A stretch of DNA of 6,465 nucleotides from Desulfobacterales bacterium (lineage in GTDB: Bacteria > Desulfobacterota > Desulfobacteria > Desulfobacterales > SpSt-501), in contig JALOOS010000272.1 of assembly GCA_025454275.1 (NCBI GenBank), positions 1-6,465 of the forward strand, written 5' to 3'. Made by a program: the position numbers and the translations under genes. Shown here piece after piece: positions 1-5,764 of this stretch; the first letter of the stretch is position 1; every line of letters begins with the position of its first letter. A model generated the notes under the pieces. That model was not told the origin of the DNA. It worked only from the letters and a program-made list of their open reading frames with translations, and did not search any database.

Positions 1-1166
1 CCCCCACCGGGATCCTCCGACAGCGCCGCGCGCCCGATGGCCGACGGTCCGAACTTGCGCTGGATGGCTTCGAGCGTCCGGTCCACCGTCTCCCACTCCT
101 GCCGCGCGGCTTCCGCCGCGGCGAAGAGCTCCCGCTGGCGGGGGGTGTCGGCTGGAACGAACCCGGTGGCGCCCAGGCCGACCAGCCGGATCGGTTGGCC
201 GGGAGGGTGCTCCTCCAGCAGCCGGACGGCCCGCCGGTAGAGCTCCCGGGCCGATCGGGCCGGCGGCGAGAAACTCACGCGGCGGGTGTGGAGGGTGAAA
301 TCGGCGTGACGGAGCTTGAGGACCACCGTGTGCGCCCGAACCCCCTCGCGGCGCAGCCCGGCGGCCACCTCGTCGGCCTGGGCCAGCAGGCAGCGGGCGA
401 GCCGGCGGCGGTCGCGCGTGTCCTTTGCGAGCGTGCATTCGCTGCTGATGGACTTGGCCGGGGTGTCGGGCGAGACGGGTGTTGCATCGATCCCATGGGC
501 GAGCTCGATCAGCCGGCTGCCGTAGCTGCCGAAAACCGGGGTTAGGATTTCGGCAGGGATTGAACGGATCTCTCCCAGCAAGCGCACCCCCATGACCCTC
601 AATTTTTCGAAGGCTTTCGGCCCGACCCCGGGCACCTTCTCCACGGGAAGCCGGTCGATGACGTCGAGAACCTCTTCCGGGCGGATGACGGTCAGGCCGT
701 CGGGCTTGTTCAGGTCCGAGGCGATCTTGGCCAGAAAACGGACGGGGGCCACTCCGACCGAGCAGCTCAGGCGGACCGCTTCCCGCACCCGCTGCTTGAT
801 CATGCGGGCCGCTGCCTGCGGAGCCCCGTGCAGGCGCTCGGTGCCGGTCAAATCCACGAAGGCCTCGTCGATCGATACCGGCTCGACCCGCGGGGAGAGC
901 TCCCGCAGAACGGCCATGATCGCCCCCGAGAGCTCCTGGTAGCGCTCCATACGCGGCCGGACGAAGACCCCCTGGGGGCAGAGCCGCCGGGCCTGGGCCA
1001 CCGGCATGGCCGAGCGCACCCCGCAGCGGCGCGCCTCGTAGCTCGCCGCCGCCACCACCCCGCGTTCCGCTGTGCCCCCGACGATGACACAGCGGCCCCG
1101 CAGCTCGGGGCGGTCCAGCTGCTCCACCGCAGCGTAGAAGGCATCCATGTCGAGGTGCAGGATCAA
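1..1166 (-). CDS. dinB: DNA polymerase IV (Y-family, DinB), 3' end cut by window edge
   Basis: Error-prone Y-family translesion polymerase; it extends past damaged template bases and lacks proofreading. 388 codons are visible with no stop, but the homologous core is essentially complete. Seen: N-terminal DMDAFY motif with catalytic Asp6, YEAR-GV at 43-50, SIDEAF at 98-103 with catalytic Asp100 and Glu101, AKIASDLNKP at 146-155, a helix-hairpin-helix PGVGPKAFEKL at 179-189, then the little-finger domain (about 235-340). The pentapeptide QRELF at 344-348 lies just before the final conserved helix and matches the sliding-clamp-binding consensus. The steric-gate position is Tyr11, by alignment with DMDCFF of E. 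coli. All three metal-binding acidic residues are present, so it should be active. The start is TTG at 1166, chosen because GGAGGAG lies 8 nt upstream and it gives the expected N-terminus (MILHLDMDAF). Divergent from the NifA-like gene. No LexA box was recognised. Confidence 0.97.
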   Translation of the reverse strand, partial: MILHLDMDAFYAAVEQLDRPELRGRCVIVGGTAERGVVAAASYEARRCGVRSAMPVAQARRLCPQGVFVRPRMERYQELSGAIMAVLRELSPRVEPVSIDEAFVDLTGTERLHGAPQAAARMIKQRVREAVRLSCSVGVAPVRFLAKIASDLNKPDGLTVIRPEEVLDVIDRLPVEKVPGVGPKAFEKLRVMGVRLLGEIRSIPAEILTPVFGSYGSRLIELAHGIDATPVSPDTPAKSISSECTLAKDTRDRRRLARCLLAQADEVAAGLRREGVRAHTVVLKLRHADFTLHTRRVSFSPPARSARELYRRAVRLLEEHPPGQPIRLVGLGATGFVPADTPRQRELFAAAEAARQEWETVDRTLEAIQRKFGPSAIGRAALSEDPGG

Positions 1167-1174
1167 ATGGGAAT

Positions 1175-1181
1175 CTCCTCC
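1175..1181 (-). promoter_or_regulatory. Strong Shine-Dalgarno site deciding a TTG start for dinB
   Basis: On the minus strand GGAGGAG is followed by an 8-nt spacer and then TTG (1166-1164). No ATG or GTG lies at the expected N-terminus; the next in-frame ATG is codon 7, inside the catalytic DMDAF motif, and would remove Asp6. The strong ribosome binding site therefore supports the rare TTG start. Confidence 0.8.
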
Positions 1182-1208
1182 CGGACACACGTGGCCGGAA
1201 CCTGGGGC

Positions 1209-1236
1209 TTGTAAAAAGCGCCCGGGCCACTATAAT
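1209..1236 (+). promoter_or_regulatory. Candidate sigma-70 promoter for the NifA-like gene
   Basis: A perfect -10 hexamer TATAAT (1231-1236) is preceded, after 16 nt, by TTGTAA (1209-1214), a 4/6 match to the -35 consensus. The spacer contains the 8-bp palindrome GCCCGGGC (1220-1227). A start near 1243 gives a leader of roughly 32 nt. This AT-rich hexamer stands out in a GC-rich region. No sigma-54 GG-N10-GC element was seen, so the activator is probably not autoactivated through sigma-54 here. Confidence 0.6.
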
Positions 1237-1256
1237 CGACATTTGTGTTCAATCAA
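1229..1256 (-). promoter_or_regulatory. Candidate sigma-70 promoter for dinB
   Basis: On the minus strand TTGATT (1256-1251) is followed by a 16-nt spacer and TATAGT (1234-1229), 4/6 and 5/6 matches to the -35 and -10 consensus. Transcription would start near 1222, leaving a 5' leader of about 55 nt before the TTG start. Its -10 element shares four base pairs (1231-1234) with the oppositely directed -10 of the regulator gene. Confidence 0.5.
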
Positions 1257-1274
1257 AAATAAAACCTGACAAAA

Positions 1275-2825
1275 ATGAAAACCATGACGACCCCGCCCAT
1301 CGAACGGATCGAGGAGATCTCCCTGCTCTATGAGATCAGCACGGCCCTGAACGAGCACCTGGACCTCAAGCGCTCTTTGTACAAGGTCCTGGACATTCTT
1401 TCCAGCGCCATGCACATGGTGCGCGGGACCATCACCCTGCTCGACCCCCTGCGCAACGAGATCAACATCGAGGTCGCCCACGGGATCTCGCGTTCCGCCA
1501 TCGAGCGGGTGCGCTACAAGCTCGGCGAGGGGGTCACCGGCCAGGTGATCGAGACCGGCAAGGCGGTCGCCATTCCGCGCATCGGGGACGAGCCGCGCTT
1601 TCTGGACCGCACGGCGAGCCGCCGCAAGAAGGAGGACCGTGACCTTTCGTTTTTCTGCGTGCCGATCAAGAAGGGCTCGCAGGTGATCGGGGCCCTCAGC
1701 GTGGACCGGCCCCATGACGGCTCGTACTCGCTCGAGGAGGGCAAGCGCCTGCTCTCGGTCATCGCCACCATGATCGCCAGCCACGTCATCAAGCTCGAGA
1801 CCATCCGGGTCGAGAACGAGCGGCTGCGGGACGAGAACCGGCGCCTGCAGACCGAGCTCAAGAGCAAGTACAGCATCACCAACATCATCGGCAGCAGCAA
1901 CCGCATGCGGGAGGTCTACCAGATGGTCTCCCAGGTCTGCCGCAGCAACGCCACGGTGCTCATCCGCGGCGAGAGCGGCACCGGCAAGGAGTTGGTCGCC
2001 AACTCCATCCACTACAACAGCACCCGGGCGGTCAACCCCTTCATCAAGGTCAACTGCGCCTCCCTGCCGTCCAACCTGATCGAAAGCGAGCTCTTCGGCC
2101 ACGAGAAGGGCTCCTTCACCGGCGCTATTAAGCAGAAGATCGGCAAATTCGAGCTGGCGCACCGGGGGACGATTTTTTTAGACGAGATCGGCTCGATCAA
2201 CTTGGATGTGCAGGCCAACCTCCTGCGGATTTTACAGGAGAAGGAGTTCGACCGGGTGGGCGGCCAGCGCACGATCAAGGTGGACGTGCGCGTCATCGCG
2301 GCCACCAACAAGAACCTTGAGCAGGCGGTCGAGGAGGGGACCTTCCGGGGCGATCTCTACTACCGCCTGAACGTCTTCCCCATCTACATGCCGCCCCTGC
2401 GCGAGCGCAAGACCGACATCCTGCTGCTGGCCGATTACTTCCTGGAGAAGTATGCGAAGGAGAACCACAAGGAGATCCGGCGCTTCTCCACCCCGGCGAT
2501 CGACATGCTGATGCAGTACCACTGGCCGGGGAACGTGCGCGAGCTCGAGAACTGCATCGAGCGCGCCGTGCTGCTCTGCGAGGAGGGGGTGATCCACAGC
2601 TACCACCTGCCGCCGACGCTTCAGACCGGCAAGGAGTCCGGCACCCTGCCGGCCCTCTCCCTCGAGGAGGCGGTCGCCAACCTGGAGCGGGAGATGATCA
2701 TCGACGCCCTCAAGAACACCCGGGGCAACATCACCAGCGCCGCAAAAATCCTGCAGACCACCGTGCGCAAGTTCGCCTACAAGGCCCAGCAGCACAAGAT
2801 CGACTACCGCACCTACCGGGGCTGA
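1275..2825 (+). CDS. nifA: NifA-type sigma-54-dependent transcriptional activator (GAF-AAA+-Fis HTH)
   Basis: Bacterial enhancer-binding protein of 516 aa that would use ATP hydrolysis to open sigma-54 promoters. Domains: GAF sensor about 25-172, with a NifA-like stretch (GEGVTGQVIETG at 84-95, then DEPRFLDRT at 105-113); charged helical linker 173-198; AAA+ about 203-432 with Walker A GESGTGKE (232-239), sigma-54 contact loop GSFTGA (279-284, Ser for the usual first Ala), Walker B TIFLDE (299-304), sensor I AATN (342-345), arginine-finger region FRGDLYYRLN (357-366) and sensor II WPGNVREL (417-424); Fis-type HTH about 473-512. All motifs needed for ATPase and sigma-54 contact are intact. ATG 1275 and ATG 1284 are both possible starts; neither has a Shine-Dalgarno, and the leader is A-rich. 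The C-X4-C linker motif of oxygen-sensitive NifA is absent: only Cys427 and Cys435 are near. No nif genes adjoin, so a role in nitrogen fixation is from family resemblance only. Confidence 0.92.
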   Translation: MKTMTTPPIERIEEISLLYEISTALNEHLDLKRSLYKVLDILSSAMHMVRGTITLLDPLRNEINIEVAHGISRSAIERVRYKLGEGVTGQVIETGKAVAIPRIGDEPRFLDRTASRRKKEDRDLSFFCVPIKKGSQVIGALSVDRPHDGSYSLEEGKRLLSVIATMIASHVIKLETIRVENERLRDENRRLQTELKSKYSITNIIGSSNRMREVYQMVSQVCRSNATVLIRGESGTGKELVANSIHYNSTRAVNPFIKVNCASLPSNLIESELFGHEKGSFTGAIKQKIGKFELAHRGTIFLDEIGSINLDVQANLLRILQEKEFDRVGGQRTIKVDVRVIAATNKNLEQAVEEGTFRGDLYYRLNVFPIYMPPLRERKTDILLLADYFLEKYAKENHKEIRRFSTPAIDMLMQYHWPGNVRELENCIERAVLLCEEGVIHSYHLPPTLQTGKESGTLPALSLEEAVANLEREMIIDALKNTRGNITSAAKILQTTVRKFAYKAQQHKIDYRTYRG

Positions 2826-2843
2826 TGCCGGCGGCGGCATCAG
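2822..2843. terminator. Perfect hairpin shared by two convergent genes, overlapping both stop codons
   Basis: CTGATGCCG (2822-2830) and CGGCATCAG (2835-2843) form a 9-bp perfect stem with a GCGG loop. The TGA of the plus-strand regulator is 2823-2825, in the left arm; the TGA of the minus-strand DUF4105 frame is the complement of 2840-2842, in the right arm. It would form in both transcripts. Neither side has a T-tract, so it is not a classical intrinsic terminator; it may act as a transcript-end stabiliser or a Rho-associated end. Confidence 0.6.
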
Positions 2844-3109
2844 TTCCCGGGCTTCGGCAGGTCGGCGCGGATCTTGCGTGAAAACTCCGGGTCGTCGCCG
2901 ACGGCGCGCGCTTTCGGGTTGATGTGGCTCAGCGCACGGAGCTCCTCGAACGGAAGGCGTGAATCGAGCGCCCCGAGCTCGTACGCGTAATGGGGCGCAT
3001 ACCCGGAGAGCAGCACCTTCCAGTTGTAGGTCGCCAGGCCGCCGAACGCCCGCACGTGGCGCACCACGTTCGTGGTGCAGTTGGTGGTCAGGGTGTTGTA
3101 CCACTCCGG
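2840..3109 (-). pseudogene. Out-of-frame 3' part of the DUF4105 gene (carries the NCTT motif)
   Basis: 89 codons plus stop continuing the upstream DUF4105 gene in another frame. Reading from 3109 the protein begins PEWYNTLTTNCTTN, the conserved Cys-containing block of the DUF4105 family, then runs through VRHVRAFGG and a C-terminal region (LPFEEL, LSHINPKARA, FSRKIR) to TGA at 2842-2840. The conserved Cys codon is 3079-3077. There is no convincing start: GTG 3067 is the first start-like codon, has no good ribosome binding site and would leave out the Cys motif. It is therefore read as the detached C-terminus of the gene at 3088-3804, not a separate gene. The two frames overlap over 3088-3109. 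Normal protein would need the missing segment restored; ribosomal frameshifting alone would not recover the missing residues. Confidence 0.8.
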
Positions 3110-3804
3110 AAGAATTTGCGGGCGCTCTCTTGAGAGATCCGGAAGCGGTAGAGATAGACATCCTCGGGCGGGTGGCGGAAGTCGGTGCGCACCCGGATCA
3201 GGTCGCGCTCATCGCCGACGACGTAGGTCAGCTCGTATTGCTTGAAAATGCCCTTGAGGGTCGAGTACGCCTCGCCTTGTTCCTTGCGGATCTCGATGGA
3301 GAAGGCCACGAAATCCGTCTGCTGAAAACCGAAGCTGATCATCACGTGGGCGATCGCATCCCCCATCCAGTAGACCGCGATCAGGTCGACCGAATCCAGG
3401 TGCCTCAGATCGAAGGTCTTGTCGTAGTAGCGTGCGTCGAAGTCCGCTTCGCTCCGGTACCGGAGGTTGCGGATGTTGTGGAGGGTCACCCGGTCTCCCT
3501 GGATGTCGGCGTAGGGCAGGACGGCGACATCGGGCTGCCAGGCGCGTCCATTCGATGCCGGAATGGCCAGCCACCACACCACGATGCCGCAGAAAACAAC
3601 CAAAAACCCGATCAGCGTCCGCACCCGGTTCGGTAGGAAAAGAAATGCCAACACCGTTGCGAGCGCGAACCCTCCCGCCAGGACGGTCCGCAACCAGACG
3701 GCGGAGAGATCCGACCAGTAAACGGCAAGGGACGCCCAGCCGGTCATCAGGAGGACGACGGATAGGCCGACGAGGAGGGCGATCCCTTTTAGCAGTCTGT
3801 GCAT
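3088..3804 (-). CDS. DUF4105 (Lnb N-terminal periplasmic domain) membrane protein, truncated by frameshift/deletion
   Basis: The 238-aa N-terminal part of a DUF4105-family inner-membrane protein. Three hydrophobic helices (about 7-29, 38-58, 62-82) precede a probably periplasmic domain starting near 90 (WQPDVAVLPYADI, HNIRN, RYYDKTFDL, AHVMISFGF with His153, KQYELTYVVGDERDL, YLYRFRISQESARKFF). Family similarity ends at Phe232; the last six residues (RSGTTP) are out of frame, and the downstream block with the conserved NCTT cysteine continues in another frame at 3109-2840. The family is thought to be hydrolase-like, but its substrate is unknown to me; using His153 and the NCTT Cys as a catalytic pair is inference. 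The start ATG at 3804 has a weak AAAGG 12 nt upstream. It lies 30 nt downstream of the hydrolase stop, so the two are probably cotranscribed. The product is likely non-functional unless the break is a sequencing or assembly error. Confidence 0.85.
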   Translation of the reverse strand: MHRLLKGIALLVGLSVVLLMTGWASLAVYWSDLSAVWLRTVLAGGFALATVLAFLFLPNRVRTLIGFLVVFCGIVVWWLAIPASNGRAWQPDVAVLPYADIQGDRVTLHNIRNLRYRSEADFDARYYDKTFDLRHLDSVDLIAVYWMGDAIAHVMISFGFQQTDFVAFSIEIRKEQGEAYSTLKGIFKQYELTYVVGDERDLIRVRTDFRHPPEDVYLYRFRISQESARKFFRSGTTP

Positions 3805-3834
3805 TGCGCGTTGATACCTTTCGGTGCGTCCGGT

Positions 3835-5721
3835 TCAGGGTGCCTTCAGATTCTCCAGCAGAATCCGGCGCACTTCCTCAATGGTGTGCGGGGTCTCTTG
3901 GGTGGAGTGATCCGAATGGACGATAAGCTCGGACGCCGCCCCTTCCAGGTGCGCGCTGGTGTAGGCCACCACTCCGTCGTTCCACCTCGCCTTGGGGTCG
4001 GCCGGGTTGGCCACGGCGATGATGGAGTGGGCCGTGATCCCGGGCGCGATCGGGATCGATGAATACGTCTTGATGAACGGACTGTTCGGATTCATGTTGT
4101 CCGTGCTGCGCGGGATGTCGTCCATCAGTGAGCGATTGGCAACCGCATCGGGGCTGCGCTCAAAAACCTCCTGCAGCGGGCTGAGCATGACGAAGGGCAA
4201 GGAAATGAGTTTGCGCAGCAGATCGCCGACCCGGTCCCCAACCAGGAAACTGCCGCGGTGGGGGGTTGCAATGAAAACAACCCGCCGGACGAACGGCAGG
4301 GGTTCGTAGTAGAGGCTTCGTTTCAGAAGCGCGCGCGTTTCAGGCGAGACCTCGAGCTGATCGATGGGCACCTTAAAGGTATTGTCCCAGAAGCGACTGC
4401 CGCTATGGATGGCGGCCATCTTCGTCAGCATCCCCCCCTGGCTGTGGCCGATGACCACCATCTTCCGCAGGGCCTCATCTTTTCCCTCCGGGTCCAGTTC
4501 CTGAACCACGTTGCGCAGCCCCTGGGTCAGGATCCCTGCGGAGTATAGAATGGGATTACCGGTATTGTAGGTGAAGAGCCAGACCTGGTAGCTGTTCCAC
4601 AGCTCCCGGTCGTTTACGATTTCATTCAGCATCTCCGCCCAGCGCGCGGGGCTGGAGGCCGTACCGTGGACGAACACGACCGGAATGCGGCCCGGCCGAT
4701 AGGGGGACATGAGAAAGACGTTGTCCTTGAACCGAGCCGTTTGCTTGAACAGCGCCAGGTCCCCCGTGAGCAGCCCCTTGAGCTCCAATGCATACACTTG
4801 TGAGCCCTCAAGTGTATACGCCAATGCGGCCGTAGGCCGATATTCCAGAGGGGCCGGGCGGCCGTTGACATCTACCGACACGCTTTCATGGACGGTGTAG
4901 AGGGAAAGATCCGCTGTAACCCGGCCGTTTCGGAGGCCGTTCTCGATGTCCGCCATGCGCAGGAAGGCGGTGGTTGCAACCTTCAACGACGAGGGGACTC
5001 TGGCATAGGCACGTTCTTCTTCCCCCTTGACATGCTGCAGTGAGCCGACCAGCGGCAGACCCACCCCGGGCCAGCGGTAGTCATTCCTGAGACCGCGCAC
5101 GGCGAGTCCGGAAGCGGCTACAAAATCAGTGAGTTCGAAGGGGCCCCAGCGGAACTCCTCAGGTTCGATGCGGACAACGAGCTCCCCGAAAGGAAGCCGG
5201 TAGGTGCCGGATGCCAGCACCACCCGCCGGGGTTCATTCTCGGAAAGCCCTTCCGCAAGCCCCTGGTTGTAGAGCTCGACGGCGGTTCGCAGGCGCGGGT
5301 CGAAAGGGTCCGGTGCATCGAGCGGCTGCAGCGGGAAGAGAAACGCATAAGCATACACGGCGGCGGCCCGGAAATAGGACCTCTCCCTGCTGCGGGTGGC
5401 GTGCAGAAATGAGAGCTCCGCCAGGGCAAAGAGCCGATCCGACTCGCGCGCAGTGGGCAGGCCCTTGTGTAGGGCGGCAATCACCTCGGCCGGCTCATCG
5501 CCGAATTTTTCCGATAGGCCGGAGCGATTGAGAATCTGCATGGTCGGAGCGCTCAGGCTCTCGCCGGCCAGGACGCTTTCGGTCAGCTTCCGGTTTGCTT
5601 CCGGGGCATCCATGCGCCGGACGCCCACCGGTGTGGCACATCCTGCGAAAACGGCCGCAACCATAACCATTGCGAGGATGACGCCGCCTGGCGAAGATGC
5701 AACGCTGTTGCCGGATGTCAT
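3835..5721 (-). CDS. Lipoprotein alpha/beta-hydrolase (esterase/lipase-like), envelope-anchored
   Basis: A 628-aa secreted lipoprotein with a serine hydrolase domain. A hydrophobic signal segment ends in lipobox FAGC, with lipidated Cys28. Residues about 75-165 are helical and TPR-like (RLFALAELSFLHA, YFRAAAVYAYAFLF); 165-340 look beta-rich and I do not recognise the fold. The alpha/beta-hydrolase fold runs from about 345: oxyanion region VVFVHGTASSP (from 348), nucleophile elbow GHSQGG with Ser427, likely acid Asp582 (WNDGVVAY) and likely base His605 (HSDHS). The triad looks complete, so it should be active on an ester or lipid; the substrate is unknown. Start ATG 5721 was chosen for GGAG 6 nt upstream; an in-frame GTG at 5736 would add five residues, including a Lys that the signal n-region otherwise lacks. 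An intrinsic terminator lies 17 nt upstream of the start. Codon third positions look less GC-rich than in the dinB/NifA genes. Confidence 0.9.
   Translation of the reverse strand: MTSGNSVASSPGGVILAMVMVAAVFAGCATPVGVRRMDAPEANRKLTESVLAGESLSAPTMQILNRSGLSEKFGDEPAEVIAALHKGLPTARESDRLFALAELSFLHATRSRERSYFRAAAVYAYAFLFPLQPLDAPDPFDPRLRTAVELYNQGLAEGLSENEPRRVVLASGTYRLPFGELVVRIEPEEFRWGPFELTDFVAASGLAVRGLRNDYRWPGVGLPLVGSLQHVKGEEERAYARVPSSLKVATTAFLRMADIENGLRNGRVTADLSLYTVHESVSVDVNGRPAPLEYRPTAALAYTLEGSQVYALELKGLLTGDLALFKQTARFKDNVFLMSPYRPGRIPVVFVHGTASSPARWAEMLNEIVNDRELWNSYQVWLFTYNTGNPILYSAGILTQGLRNVVQELDPEGKDEALRKMVVIGHSQGGMLTKMAAIHSGSRFWDNTFKVPIDQLEVSPETRALLKRSLYYEPLPFVRRVVFIATPHRGSFLVGDRVGDLLRKLISLPFVMLSPLQEVFERSPDAVANRSLMDDIPRSTDNMNPNSPFIKTYSSIPIAPGITAHSIIAVANPADPKARWNDGVVAYTSAHLEGAASELIVHSDHSTQETPHTIEEVRRILLENLKAP
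4785..4827. repeat. Inverted repeat flanked by short direct repeats inside the hydrolase gene
   Basis: ATACACTTG (4792-4800) and CAAGTGTAT (4809-4817) are perfect 9-bp inverted arms around an 8-nt loop. CCAATGC occurs directly on both sides (4785-4791 and 4821-4827). In the minus-strand mRNA the stem extends by a G-U and a G-C pair. The reading frame is uninterrupted and encodes ALAYTLEGSQVYALEL, so the similar peptide halves (ALAYTLE / VYALEL) partly explain the symmetry. The block is AT-rich relative to its surroundings. Confidence 0.6.
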
Positions 5722-5727
5722 CGCCTT

Positions 5728-5731
5728 CTCC
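5728..5731 (-). promoter_or_regulatory. Shine-Dalgarno site supporting ATG 5721 for the hydrolase
   Basis: Minus-strand GGAG (5731-5728) is followed by 6 nt and ATG at 5721. The alternative GTG at 5736 has only a T-rich terminator tail upstream and no purine-rich site. This favours the ATG, although that start leaves the signal peptide without a positive charge before its hydrophobic core. Confidence 0.65.
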
Positions 5732-5738
5732 CACACGT

Positions 5739-5764
5739 AAAAAGGCCCACGCCAAAATGCGGGC
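5739..5764 (-). terminator. Intrinsic terminator directly upstream of the hydrolase gene
   Basis: On the minus strand GCCCGC (5764-5759) pairs with GTGGGC (5750-5745) as six base pairs including one G-U, with an 8-nt loop; after one C comes a run of five T (5743-5739). The stem starts inside the TAG stop codon of the relic reading frame at 5766-5764, the usual place for the terminator of a gene that ends there. It is only 17 nt before the hydrolase ATG, so transcripts from further upstream must read through it. Confidence 0.6.

Noticed and set aside
1238..1250. Possible LexA-like site (GACATTTGTGTTC) between dinB and the regulator
   Set aside because: The dyad is poor and spacing matches neither the CTGT-N8-ACAG nor the GAAC-N4-GTTC type.
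1230..2162. Long minus-strand open frame (310 codons) antisense to the NifA-like gene
   Set aside because: It is a shadow of strongly GC3-biased coding DNA: Leu/Val/Asp/Ala-rich, no domain, no ribosome site, and it starts antisense within a gene with all motifs intact.
2232..3161. Minus-strand open frame of 309 codons spanning the end of the regulator and the DUF4105 3' part
   Set aside because: Third frame relative to both DUF4105 pieces and antisense to the regulator; low-complexity composition and no family features.
2959..3636. Plus-strand open frame of 225 codons opposite the DUF4105 gene
   Set aside because: Complementary shadow of the DUF4105 coding strand, with an Arg-rich start and no ribosome site.
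5736..5755. Possible sigma-54 promoter (TTGGCGTGGGCC...) before the hydrolase
   Set aside because: The GG is not followed by GC at the required 10-nt distance, only by T, and the bases are part of the terminator hairpin.
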